A program made the position numbers and the translations under genes. A stretch of 64,000 nucleotides of DNA from Atrina japonica (Eukaryota > Mollusca > Bivalvia > Pterioida > Pinnidae). The notes below the pieces were generated by a model. The model saw nothing but the letters and a program-made list of their open reading frames with translations, had not been told where the DNA came from and searched no databases. Location of the stretch: positions 565,001 to 629,000 of the forward strand of contig BROG01000073.1 in the NCBI GenBank assembly GCA_030159075.1. Direction: 5' to 3'. Below, one piece after another: positions 22,921 through 33,837 of the stretch (within the stretch, counting starts at the first letter, position 1; every line of letters begins with the position of its first letter).

Positions 22921-23905
22921 TTGCTGTTTGTTATCCATTTGCTATTTAACTTGCAGTGGTTTTTTTACCCATTGCAGAAGGCTGGTGTTTTTTCCCCATT
23001 TACTAGTAAACTCATGGAAGACTAGAGTTTTTTTTTTACCCATTTGCTAGTTAACTTATGGAAGGCTGTTTTTTATCCATTTGCTAGTTAACTTGTGTAA
23101 GGCTGATGATTTTTACCCATTTGCTAGTTAACTTGTGGAAAGCTGGTGTGTTTAGCCATACGCTAGTTTACTTGTGGAATCCTGTTTTTACCCATTTGCT
23201 AGTTAACTTGTGGAAGGCAGGTGGTTTTTTTTTACCCTTTTGTTAGTTAACTTATGGTAGGTTGGTGTTTTTTACCCATTTTCTAATTAACTTGTCGAAG
23301 GCTTGTGTTTTTTTTTACCCATTTGCTATTTAACTTGTGAAAGGCTTGTGTTTTTTTTACCCTTATGCTAGTTAACTTGTTGAAGGTTGATGTTTTTACC
23401 CACGTGCTAGTTAACATGTGGAAGGCTGGTGATTTTCTACCCTTTTGCCTGTTACTGGTAACTTGAAGATTTTCTTTTGCCATTAGCTTGCTAACTTGTG
23501 GAGAGTGGTGGTGTTTCCCATTTGCTAGTTAACTTTTAGAAGGTAGGTGGTGTTTTTCCTATTTGCTAGTTAACTTTTAGAAGGTAGGTGGTGTTTTTCC
23601 TATTTGCTAGTTAACTTTTAGAAGGTAGGTGGTGTTTTCCCCATTTGCTAGTTAACTTTTAGAAGGTAGGTGGTGTTTTTCCTATTTGCTAGTTAACTTT
23701 TAGAAGGTAGGTGGTGTTTTCCCCATTTTATAGTTAACTTTTAGAAGGTAGGTGGTGTTTTTCCTATTTGCTAGTTAACTTTTAGGAGGTAGGTGGTGTT
23801 TTTCCTATTTGCTAGTTAACTTTTAGGAGGTAGGTGGTGTTTTTCCTATTTGCTAGTTAACTTTTAGGAGGGTAGTAGTATTTTCCCTGTCACATTTACT
23901 TGTTC
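22905..23905. repeat. 38- to 41-bp minisatellite array
   Basis: About 24 copies sharing 'tttgctagttaactt'. The left half is heterogeneous (38-42 bp units, 'gtggaaggctggtgtttttacccat'-type, variable T runs). The right half (about 23500-23875) is homogeneous at 41 bp ('ttttagaaggtaggtggtg' plus 'tttttcctatttgctagttaac'). The pattern suggests an old left edge and a recently amplified right side. Minus-strand open frames here are by-products. Confidence 0.9.
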
Positions 23906-24750
23906 ACTTGTTGAAGGGTGGGGAGTTTTCTTCAGTTTATACTAAGAGGTTTTTGTCCTCCACCATTCCCCTCCATGTAACTGAAAATTGTTGAGTTTAG
24001 CTTAAAACAGTCATAAAGCACAGCAATGTTGATTTTTGGTTTTGTGGTATGATATAAACAAATAATCTTATGAGTAAAACCAAATTTGGTCTCTGGCTGA
24101 TGTGTTAAATCAAAGGAAAATATGAAATCACTGGATGTATCTTCAGATACTGTAAAGTCTCCCGGGGAAAACTGTATGGATTTTTGTGATTGCAAGCTTA
24201 GTTAAAAAGACAATGTTGATATGGTCTTGATCTGGATTATAACGATGACCTGAAGATATGCATGTCGTCTGCTTATTGTGGTCTTACAAATTTTACTAAA
24301 GAATTAAGAGCTTTCAGTATTTCGACTCTGAATACAATGCACATCATTACATGCCAGGTATATATATTTTGTGTCTGCCGACTAGTAACAGTTGATGGCT
24401 TTTTGTCGAGACTTTGTAAGGATTACGGCAATTACCTCAAGTTAAGCATGTGGTTTTATCATCATACAGTCTAATTATTTATGAGAATACCTATGAAGCA
24501 CTTCAGGAGATTTCTATATGAGTTTTGATCCATTGCTTTAGGTCCTTGTTTGGCAGTTTATACACTTCTATACTGTCAATAACTGTTGCCTTCATTGACT
24601 TGAAGATTTTTGTCTTTTGTAATATTCAGTCTGTTTGAGTGATTGTCTTATTTACCTATATTTAACATACTTTTGACTACAAGTTCAGTGTTGCTTATTA
24701 AATGTATATGATACTCACTTGGCTCAAGGATAATTATGCTATTTTCAACA
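23906..24750. other. Unique AT-rich DNA
   Basis: A minus-strand frame at 23932-24195 (87 codons) has no recognisable domain. Nothing else stands out. Confidence 0.5.
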
Positions 24751-24751
24751 T

Positions 24752-25187
24752 AGGTTTATAATTTGAATTTTGTCTTATGATTTCCCTAAAGGTTATAATT
24801 TGAATTTTGTCTTATGATTTCCCTAAAGGTTATAATTTGAATTTTGTCTTATGATTTCCCTAAAGGTTATAATTTGAATTTTGTCTTATGATTTCCCTAA
24901 AGGTTATAATTTGAATTTTGTCTTATGATTTCCCTAAAGGTTATAATTTTGTCTTATGATTTCCCTAAAGGTTATAATTTTGTCTTATGATTTCCCTAAA
25001 GGTTATAATTTTGTCTTATGATTTCCCTAAAGGTTATAATTTTGTCTTATGATTTCCCTAAAGGTTATAATTTTGTCTTATGATTTCCCTAAAGGTTATA
25101 ATTTTGTCTTATGATTTCCCTAAAGGTTATAATTTTGTCTTATGATTTCCCTAAAGGTTATAATTTTATCTTATGATTTCCCTAATG
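24752..25187. repeat. 37-bp to 31-bp minisatellite with a clean length switch
   Basis: Five 37-bp units ('ggttataatttgaattttg' plus 'tcttatgatttccctaaa') are followed by eight 31-bp units lacking 6 bp ('ggttataattttg' plus the same right half). Both classes are almost perfect. The deletion lies between short 'aattt' repeats, as expected from slippage, and the deleted form then spread in one direction. Confidence 0.95.
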
Positions 25188-26394
25188 CCATATCCCTTAA
25201 CTTCTACCTAAATTTTTTAGAAAAATTCTTACAGCATCTTCTTGAAGATGGAAATTTGGACTTCAGTCAAAGATTGGGTTGTGATTCCTGACTTTGATCT
25301 GAAAGGACCTTTATGTTGATATATTGAACTTCACATTATTGCTCTGAGAGTAACTGGGTCATTTACAACCAAATTTGCATTTAGAATATCCTTGTTTTAA
25401 AATCTCTGAACTTAGAATTTTTGTCTTATTCAGAAATGGCCCCATAATTCATTTGATGATTATATAGGTGTCGTGATACAGGCCAATCATTCTTTCTGGC
25501 TTTAAGCGTTCTATAAGTTCTTTGTGTTGCAGAAGAGAACTCAACAGCTTGCATTTCATCAGGTGAACAGTGCTATTATTCCAATTTCTGCTTGGAGGAC
25601 TTAAGTGAACATAAAATTGTGTCAGTTCTAAGGCAGGTACCACAAACTTGACAATATGATTTGTAGTAGAAGTGATAATTTCACTGAAAACATCTTAAGA
25701 ACAAGGTTTCACCTGGGATGCACTTCTTTTCTACACCATTTAACATTTAATTACACCTCAGTTATAGATGGGAAATAAAGCGATTTCATTGAAAAGCTGA
25801 AATAGCAACAGTATTTAAAAGATTCACAAGGAATACATCTAAGTCACATTGAAGCTTTTTAATGTCCTAATGGTGCGATGACTGTAAGCAAAAGTATTAT
25901 ATAAATTCCTCAAACCATGCTTGAGTGAGAAACTTTTGGTGAAAAAACTAAATAGCACTAAAAGTTTGAATAGAAATTAGACAATTTAAGATTTATCATA
26001 TTTTATTTCAATGTTTGTTTCTTTTGAAGCTTTTAGCCACATTTAAGTTTTCTTTGTGGTGTATAAATGACATAAAAATTAAAAAGAATTTTTTTGACTC
26101 TCTTTTGTGGTGTATGCTTTTGCCCAAATTCACAATAGCCTTGACACCTGTGAGCTGTCATTACTTAGAATTTGTTTTGTCACATGTTGTTTCACTGGTC
26201 TCATCATTCATGTTTAGATTAATATAGCCTCTAAAACTGAAAGTAATTGCTTACAAAATGACATCAAAGTTGCTTAGATGTTGGTAAGAACTCTGACATA
26301 ATTTCATGTATCATTGGTATTTGTTTAGTCTGAACTTAAGGTGTTGTTATGGTGACTAAATATCTCCATGACAATATTTACATGCCCCTTGGGT
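25188..26394. other. Unique AT-rich DNA
   Basis: No supported gene. Short open frames on both strands only. Confidence 0.5.
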
Positions 26395-26480
26395 CATTCA
26401 TGCCCAGTTGTTAAAGCATCTTCCATTTCACCTTGATGCCTCTCACCTCAGTCAGCGAGGGCTTTAATTTTATCTCACCT
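26395..26480 (+). mobile_element. tRNA-like SINE head at the edge of an array
   Basis: 'gcccagttgttaaagcatc' followed by 'ttccatttcacctt' resembles the A-box half and anticodon arm of a tRNA-derived SINE head. 'gagggctttaatttt' sits where a degenerate B-box would be. The first monomers of the 54-bp array overlap this segment, so the array probably expanded from it. Confidence 0.35.
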
Positions 26481-27512
26481 TGATTCCTCTCACTTCAGCT
26501 AGTGAGGGTTTTAATTGTGTCTCACTTGACTTTGAAGATTCTCACCTTAGTAAGGGCTTTAGTTTTGTCTCACATTTCACCATAATGCCTCTCACCTCAG
26601 TCAGTGAGGGCTTTAGTTTTGTGTTACTTTTCACCTTGATGCCTCTCACCTCAGTCAGTAAGGGCTTTAGTTTTGTGTTACTTTTCACCTTGATGCCTCT
26701 CACCTCAGTCAGTGAGGGCTTTAGTTTTGTCTCACATTTCACCTTGATGCCTCTCACCTCAGTCAGTGAGGGCTTTAGTTTTGTCTCACATTTCACCATA
26801 ATGCCTCTCACCTCAGTCAGTGAGGGCTTTAGTTTTGTCTCACATTTCACCATAATGCCTCTCACCTCATCAGTAGGGCTTTAGTTTTGTCTCACATTTC
26901 ACCATAATGCCTCTCACCTCAGTCAGTGAGGGCTTTAGTTTTGTCTCACATTTCACCATAATGCCTCTCACCTCAGTCAGTGAGGGCTTTAGTTTTGTCT
27001 CACATTTCACCATAATGCCTCTCACCTCAGTCAGTAAGGGCTTTAGTTTTGTCTCACATTTCACCATAATGCCTCTCACCTCAGTCAGTAAGGGCTTTAG
27101 TTTTGTCTCACATTTCACCATAATGCCTCTCACCTCAGTCAGTAAGGGCTTTAGTTTTGTCTCACATTTCACCATAATGCCTCTCACCTCAGTCAGTGAG
27201 GGCTTTAGTTTTGTGTTACATTTCACCTTGATGCCTCTCACCTCAGTCAGTGAGGGCTTTAGTTTTGTGTTACTTTTCACCTTGATGCCTCTCACCTCAG
27301 TCAGTAAGGGCTTTAGTTTTGTGTTACTTTTCACCTTGATGCCTCTCACCTCAGTCAGTGAGGGCTTTAGTTTTGCGTTACTTTTCACCTTGATGCCTCT
27401 CACCTCAGTCAGTGAGGGCTTTAGTTTTGTGTTACTTTTCACCTTGATGCCTCTCACCTCAGTCAGTGAGGGCTTTAGTTTTGTGTTACTTTTCACCTTG
27501 ATGCCTCTCACT
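26428..27512. repeat. 54-bp minisatellite array
   Basis: About 20 copies of 'atgcctctcacctcagtcag' + 'tgagggctttagttttg' + a 3' third that exists in two classes: 'tctcacatttcaccata' and 'tgttacttttcaccttg'. The classes are arranged in blocks: the second class at about 26610-26700 and 27210-27510, the first mostly between. Fifty-four bases is 18 codons, so both strands stay open (plus unit MPLTSVSEGFSFVSHFTI, minus unit RGIMVKCETKLKPSLTEV). A 4-bp loss near 26868 breaks the frames, which argues against coding. Confidence 0.95.
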
Positions 27513-27890
27513 TTTATGTGTACATTTTATTGCTCTTCTCTTTGTCCATTTGTCTTCAGTTTCCACAAAATAAACCAAGTTTTTATTTTCAAATTTTAAC
27601 CAAATTTAGTAATGATCTTTGTATCAATAAGATGGAGGTTGGGTTTGATTATAGTTAACATTAGAAGATATTTGTCCGAGTTCCGTTACTGATGTATAAC
27701 TCAGATCTCAGGGCATAGATAGTGTTTTTGAAGCACCATTTGTTTTACAGAGTACTTATACCCAGTTTAACTATGCTGTCATATAAAATCTTAAACATAA
27801 TACCAAAGATGTAGTTTTGAAATCAAATGGGCCAAAACAAATGACCACCATGAAAGGGTTGTATAGACTGAAGCATACAGAGGAGTTGGT
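27513..27890. other. Short unique spacer between arrays
   Basis: No gene. The plus-strand frame beginning at 27817 enters the next array and is treated there. Confidence 0.5.
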
Positions 27891-27891
27891 A

Positions 27892-28268
27892 ATCTACCTC
27901 TGTATAGTGGAACATGGAGAGTATCAACTCTGTAATGACGTATACCTCTGTATAGTGGAACATGGAGAGTATCAACTCTGTAATGAAGTATACCTCTGTA
28001 TAGTGGAACATGGAGAGTATCAACTCTGTAATGACGTATACCTCTGTATAGTTGAACATGGAGAGTATCAACTCTGTAATGACGTATACCTCTGTATAGT
28101 GGAACATGGAGAGTATCAACTCTGTAATGACATATACCTCTGTATAGTGGAACATGGAGAGTATCAACTCTGTAATGACGTATACCTCTGTATAGTGGAA
28201 CATGGAGAGTATCAACTCTGTAATGACGTATACCTCTGTATAATGGAACATGGAGAGTATCAACTCAG
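27892..28268. repeat. 48-bp minisatellite, eight near-identical copies
   Basis: The unit is 'gacgtatacctctgtatag' + 'tggaacatggagagtatc' + 'aactctgtaat'. Copies differ by single bases (gacg/gaag/gaca, gtgg/gttg/atgg). Forty-eight bases is 16 codons, so both strands are open (plus DVYLCIVEHGEYQLCN, minus VITELILSMFHYTEVY). The plus frame has an ATG at 27817 and 157 codons, but there is no signal peptide, known repeat family or splice context, and equal openness of both strands is explained by the unit length. Confidence 0.95.
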
Positions 28269-28699
28269 TCTAGTCTTATGCTTATTTTAAATCAGTAAAT
28301 GCAGACAACATAAATGAAACAGGACGACTGTGAAAATCTTAAAATATTATTATATGTAAATTGATCACCGGAAACTATATAAAAGACTTTAAAATTTTGA
28401 CGTATAGCTCGTCATTAATTTTATTGAACATATAGTCTAATTGTCAGTCAGCAATAACAATGTCATACATATACAGAATTAGTTCAATCTTACTTTTCAA
28501 ATTTTCTTTAGAAATAAGGTTTTCAAATTAATGACTCTCATAGGTAACTTTTCTGACTACAAAATCATTCTGAGGAGAATTTTTTTTTATTTCTTTGAAT
28601 TTTTTCATGGTTACTTTTGTATAATGTAAGTATAGATAAAAAAGTTATAAAAAGTTGAATCATTTTTTTAATTTAAATATTTTTCATTATTTTTTTTTT
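28269..28699. other. Unique AT-rich DNA
   Basis: Featureless, very AT-rich sequence leading into a foldback. Confidence 0.5.
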
Positions 28700-28746
28700 A
28701 ATTCTTTTATTTTGTTGCATTTTTAATGCAACAAAATAAAAGAAAT
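28700..28746. repeat. Perfect 20-bp inverted repeat (foldback)
   Basis: Arms at 28702-28721 and 28725-28744 are exact reverse complements, separated by a 3-base loop (ttt). Pairing extends outward a few more bases with one bulge. It could be a fold-back element remnant, a cruciform-prone site or a small hairpin transcript. The very tight loop is not typical of a microRNA precursor. Confidence 0.85.
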
Positions 28747-30127
28747 TAAAAGAAAATACAAAAAAAAATTTGGTTTTGTTTTTTCCTCTGTATATGAATG
28801 TGTTGCATCTGTGTCGTCCTCTCAGTATACTTGTTAATTACCTAAGGTAGGATGAAGGATCGGTGGTATCAGGATGAAGTATTAGTGGCATATTATTTTA
28901 TAACCTGTCTGTCTTTCTTTATTGACCCCTGCCACAACACAGCTGGCAGACTTAGAAATGCTCAGCCTTTGTGTGTATGTTTGTCCTTCTGACATTGTAA
29001 GCACAATCAAGTCTACATTTCTCAATGAATTTTTATAAAATTTATATCATATTGTAATTTATTATCACTTTGGTCAAGTTCAGAAACACCGTTCATGTTC
29101 TTATGCGCTCAAATGTCCATTGCTGATGGGTAAATACTGGTCATATAATTAAATTAATGTCTCAAACTGAATTTATTTGTATCTTTTAGAACTGGCCTGT
29201 AAGTGCAAATTGACAGATGGGATTTAATCAAGTATGAGAATTTGGAGATTGTATCAATTTGTCCTAATTTTTTATGTATAAAAATCAATAAATCAAGTCT
29301 TAAAACCATCAGAGTTTGGTCTTAAATCATGTAAAATGCTTCCGGTGATTTTGTGTACAAAACAACTATAACAGCTGCCTAGATCTTCACAGGTGTAGAA
29401 ATTTATTTATAAATTTGTAGAGTAAAATAAGTAGAAAATTATTATGAAGTAATGCCAAAATGGCCACATGTTACTAATGAATTGTTGCAGAAGTTTCATA
29501 AACAGTTTTGAATATGGACAAGAAGTTCAAAAGTTTAACTGCCGAGTTGGAAAGTTTACACACTGCACATGTTCATTAGCTTACATGTAAAATTGATTAA
29601 AATAGGGCATAAGAATTTTCACATATCTACTTTCTATCACTTAAATGGCTAATAAAACTTTCAAATATTGAATTACCATTGAACAAGAATCTTTCAGTCA
29701 AATGGAATAAGGAATTCAAACTGTGGTAAGAATTCTGACTGCCATAGTCTAATGACAGTGCTGTCATGATAATTATGATGGCGTAAATATTTTGATTTAA
29801 AAAAATTCAAAAATGACGACTGTGATGAATCGATTAATACAAATGTATATGTGTTAAGGAGTTTGGTCTTTGCTAAATGTTTGTCTGCGGTATATGTGAG
29901 TTTTAATCGCTATGGTAAATATTATAAAATATGTATTTACATCCACTTGATCAGTTTAAAAAGAAAGAATATGACACTACTGTGAAAATAGAATAAGAAT
30001 TAATTCAATTTACACAGGTCAATCAATTCTTGTATATCTGAAATAAATCACTTCAGTACTATATGAACTGACAGAGGACAACAAACTATCTATTTAGCAG
30101 TAAATCACTTTGAAAATTTAGTGTAAA
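28747..30127. other. Unique AT-rich DNA
   Basis: No supported exon, RNA or array. Confidence 0.5.
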
Positions 30128-30415
30128 ATGTGACAGTAGTAAAAAAACTTTGACAGTAGTAGAAGCCGTGGCAGTAGTAGAAACTGTGGCAGTTAAAATG
30201 TGGCAGTAGTAGAAACTGTGGCAGTTGTTGAAATGTAGCAGTAATAAAAACTGTCAGTAGTGTAAAATGTAGCAGTAATAAAAACTGTCAGTAGTGTAAA
30301 ATTTGGCAGTAGTAGATACTGTGACAGTAGTGTAAAATTTGACAGTTGTTAAAATGTGGCAGTAATAGAAACTGGCAGTTGTTAAGATGTGGCAGTAGTG
30401 TAAAGTGTGGAAGAA
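30128..30415. repeat. Irregular about 20-bp repeat (cagtagta family)
   Basis: Imperfect units alternate 'gtggcagtagtagaaactg', 'tgtagcagtaataaaaactg' and 'gtgtaaaatttggcagtag'. Unit length varies from about 18 to 37 bp, so this is an old or degenerate array. Confidence 0.8.
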
Positions 30416-32402
30416 GAAAGCCTTGTTACTTCCCCTACGGTTATGAAAGACATCTATGTATCAAAATGTAGTATAGATCATAAAAATATAAGTCATAATA
30501 GTATATCAGGTACTCACATTAAATTAAGTTGAGAATTTAGATAATATAAACATGTATTTTATCACTTTTTTCGTGTATAAGTATGAAATGTAGAAATATA
30601 ATATCAAATCAGCATGAAAAGTATTTTAAAAGAGACTGATTTCAAACTTGGAGGAGTTCATTTTTCCCACTTTCTCACAGATGTCATTATGTTGTACATT
30701 TCAAGATTATAATAAGAAAAATGACCAAATTTTTACATCTTGATAGATATATTTCTGTGTGCCTTTGAAAGAGGACAATATATATATATAAAGCACTGGT
30801 AGTATGTAACTGTCATTTCAGTACAAAGATTGTTCTTTGTCCTATTGTAAGTCTGATGTTTTATTATGCTTCTTGTTGTTATGGTAAATAGGTCCTCACA
30901 TTGTTGAAACATATCCACGGATGACTCACATCAACAAAGAATTATTGATTTAATTACTTTAAGATGTACACAAGTCTATGTTGGGGGCCACACATATCTT
31001 TTGTATCATCAATACATACCGTTCTTATCTTTATATTCTTATGACTGTTTGTTATACTTATAACGGTGCTCGGGAATGACAACATTTTTAAGCTTTTCTA
31101 TTTCTTACGCTTCAGAAATATTGCTAAAACTTATTTATAATCTTCCCTTGGATACAGTTAAATGGGTAGAACACTTAGTAGTCTCCATCGTCAACACTGG
31201 GAGGGAGAATTAGTATTTTGAAATGTGTATTGAACCCAGTGTAGATTTATGAGGAACTTTCTATTCATTTACAAGAATTAGACAATTGTGTATTGATTAA
31301 CCGATAACAAGATATTATACCTGTGTATAGAACGTATTGAAATTCAATACTTAGTGTTCTTTATAACAAGCATTCATACAATCAATTGCTTTTATGCGGT
31401 TTTTTTTTCAATTTGTTTTTGTTTCTTGAATTTTCAAAAAATATTTTGGTTTTTTTTCTCCCAGGAAATTCCAGTTTTTGTGCAGTTGAAAGTTTAGGGT
31501 GGTTCATTTCCCATATTTAGAGGAAAATAGCAATACCTTAAATTGGGAGTCAGTAAAATTTGGCCACTTGTAATAAAATTAAGGGTTATTTTTTACCAGT
31601 CAAATTCTGGCCATTTATGTTTATATCATGTTAAAATTTGGCATACCATCAAACCTTGGTCTTACAGTATCGAACATTCCAGGTGGCTGAGATATCAAAA
31701 TTTTAAAAAGTAGCGATAGAATAAGTGGAACTGATGTGTCACATAGTACATGTAACATTTTAAAAAGCTCTTGTTTGTTCATCAAAAACTCTCAAATATT
31801 TCTTAAAAAGTACCGACAGAAGCATTGTGTACATATTTTGACAGTTTAATTTTGGCCATTTAAATAGGGTGGCCAAATTGGCTGAAATAAAACAATGGCC
31901 AAAATATCCCAATTTATGGTATTTCTGACTGAGCTTTGATATTGCGACATTAATTCAGATTGTTTCAGATACTAAAAAAAATCTACCCAAAGGTCACCTC
32001 ATGGTAGGTCATTATTTGTGAATGTGATGGACATCATCAGATGTCTACAAAACAAGCAATGACTTGATCAAGATATATAAAAACAGGTAGAATATATCCA
32101 TATAATATTTGAAACTTTCCAGCGTCTAAGTCCTCTTGGAATACAAAACAAACACTGATATTCAAAATTTATCATCATTTATATCCATCATAATTTTTAA
32201 ATAACAAAAATCAGAAATTGGTGGAATAAACTGTACTTATATCACAGAAACTGACTGCTCCCCAATTTAATCTGTTGTAGAAGGAGACGACAACCTTCAC
32301 ACAACTTGAAATTTCAATCTTATTGTTCAACGTTTAACACTATGGATTTTCAAAATCCGCCATATAGGATTTCTGTGATAAATTTGTAATGAAATGTTGC
32401 AT
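30416..32402. other. Unique AT-rich DNA downstream of the minus-strand gene
   Basis: No gene or array. 'aatttggcca..' motifs recur near 31555-31625 and 31850-31910 but do not form a regular repeat. Confidence 0.5.
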
Positions 32403-32408
32403 TTTATT
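32403..32408 (-). promoter_or_regulatory. Candidate poly(A) signal (AATAAA) of the membrane-protein gene
   Basis: AATAAA on the minus strand, about 390 bases after the stop codon at 32797-32795. A closer variant, ATTAAA, lies at 32716-32711 and could be used instead. The choice cannot be made from sequence alone. Confidence 0.35.
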
Positions 32409-32794
32409 TGTTTGTTTGTTTTTGTAGTATTTGCTTCAGAAGCCATAAAATTATACAACAAATCGGCACAAACATATATTCTGAAATATATTCTGATACT
32501 CATTCACACAGACCATATATAAAATTGTACGAAATCTGTAAACTTCATCACAACACAAAACTAGCACACAAAAAAGTATCTGATGTTTGAACTAAAAAAA
32601 ATTTTCTCAGATAATTTTTTTTCACCTGTAATTCTCAACGAAAAATCACGAGAAACACATCACAAAGTACTCCTGTGTCTAACACCTTTTCACATATACT
32701 GCTCAGTCACTTTAATAAATATTTCCATCATCCGTTTTCAACGAAAATGAAATTTGCACTAATTTTTCTGTATTTTTCTATATATACACATATA

Positions 32795-33793
32795 TTATAC
32801 AACAGAGTAAGACGTTTGCTGTCCCATGTCATCAGCATGACAAATGGGTCTGTGTACTGTTGCCGTAGTAACTGTTAGTGGCCGACACTGTTGAGATACT
32901 GTAGAAATGTGAGAAAGTTTAACATCAGTTTCTATCTGTTGCAAGTCTAAATCCTCGGGTGAGTTTCTTCGATGAAATGGCAGTGGATCAAATTTCATGA
33001 AAGAAGGAGGCGGATTGTTTGTAAAACACAATGGTGATGGTTGCTGCATCATGTTATTGTGTGTATGATATACTGGGGAAGAGTCTTTAATCATGAAAGG
33101 TGAAGGGTTACAGTGTGAACTAGATGGTGAAGGCTCTGTACTTTTTCTACAAGATGGAGGTCTGTGTATATGTCTAGAATGTCGACTAGAGTTTTTCATA
33201 AATTCACCATTAGATATTTGGCAGCTGTGGGTGCTGTGCACATTTTTTCCATGTTGCGTTATGCTTTCTTTATGAGATTTGATTGGTTTAAAAAGTGGTG
33301 TCTCTTGAGCATTGCTATTTTGTGCACTGTGTAAATACTGTCCGGATCTGGAACTTCGAAATCCTGAGTCCTCTGAATCAGTCGAAGCTTGCGAGTAAGG
33401 CCTATCACATTCACATTTATACTGTCCTTCACTTAATTCAGACATTCCACTGTCATGAAATGTATTATATATTTGACTGTTTGGCTGACTTGGGGAACAG
33501 TCTGTGCTTTCATCGTAAGCTGCATTGTCCATTTCGATTCCTGCATTATCACTCTTTAAGCACTCATGTCGCCATCTGTTAGGAAAAGGTGGTAATGGGG
33601 GTGGAGGTGGAGCATACACCCCATGAATTTTGCGTAGCTTTCCATGTGGGTCATGTTTCTTGGTCATGATGTCTCTTCGAATTTTGTATTTCCACCAACA
33701 CACAATAAAAACAATGAATAGAGCTATCGTTATAATGCAAGGAATCAGGATCCCGAGGAAGAAGAGATAATTGAGGGTCATTATTTCAGTCAT
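32795..33793 (-). CDS. Single-pass membrane protein with long cytoplasmic-type tail, probable terminal exon
   Basis: 332 residues; the only frame in the window far longer than chance. Residues 9-34 are strongly hydrophobic (one membrane segment), followed by KYKIRR, a stop-transfer signature that puts the C-terminal part in the cytoplasm (type III topology if residue 1 is the true start). Residues 61-71 are a proline run (APPPPPLPPFP) suited to SH3, WW or EVH1 domains. The rest is Ser/Pro/His-rich and probably disordered. It holds DSGMSELS (114-121) and DSGFRS (142-147), both matching beta-TrCP phosphodegron spacings, YNTF (109-112, YxxPhi), the basophilic-kinase site RRNS (275-278), and a C-terminal YSVV with class I PDZ-ligand form (S-x-V). 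No family is recognised. The ATG has A at -3, and a TAA lies in frame 12 bases upstream. An extracellular domain may be encoded upstream if the boundary sequence contains an indel. Confidence 0.8.
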   Translation of the reverse strand: MTEIMTLNYLFFLGILIPCIITIALFIVFIVCWWKYKIRRDIMTKKHDPHGKLRKIHGVYAPPPPPLPPFPNRWRHECLKSDNAGIEMDNAAYDESTDCSPSQPNSQIYNTFHDSGMSELSEGQYKCECDRPYSQASTDSEDSGFRSSRSGQYLHSAQNSNAQETPLFKPIKSHKESITQHGKNVHSTHSCQISNGEFMKNSSRHSRHIHRPPSCRKSTEPSPSSSHCNPSPFMIKDSSPVYHTHNNMMQQPSPLCFTNNPPPSFMKFDPLPFHRRNSPEDLDLQQIETDVKLSHISTVSQQCRPLTVTTATVHRPICHADDMGQQTSYSVV

Positions 33794-33837
33794 GCTGGGA
33801 AGTTTTTACCGCATTTGACCCACTCAAGTTTCGCCAT
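33790..33837 (-). CDS. Upstream ORF of 15 codons overlapping the main start
   Basis: ATG at 33837 in strong context (A at -3, G at +4) encodes MAKLEWVKCGKNFPA and stops at TGA 33792-33790. The stop overlaps the main ATG as ATGA, an arrangement known to permit termination-reinitiation. If the 5' UTR model is right, this uORF should control translation of the membrane protein. If the true protein reads through this region in another frame, the uORF is incidental. Confidence 0.4.
   Translation of the reverse strand: MAKLEWVKCGKNFPA

Noticed and set aside
33093..33582. Plus-strand frames opposite the membrane-protein exon
   Set aside because: They are shadows of the minus-strand coding frame.
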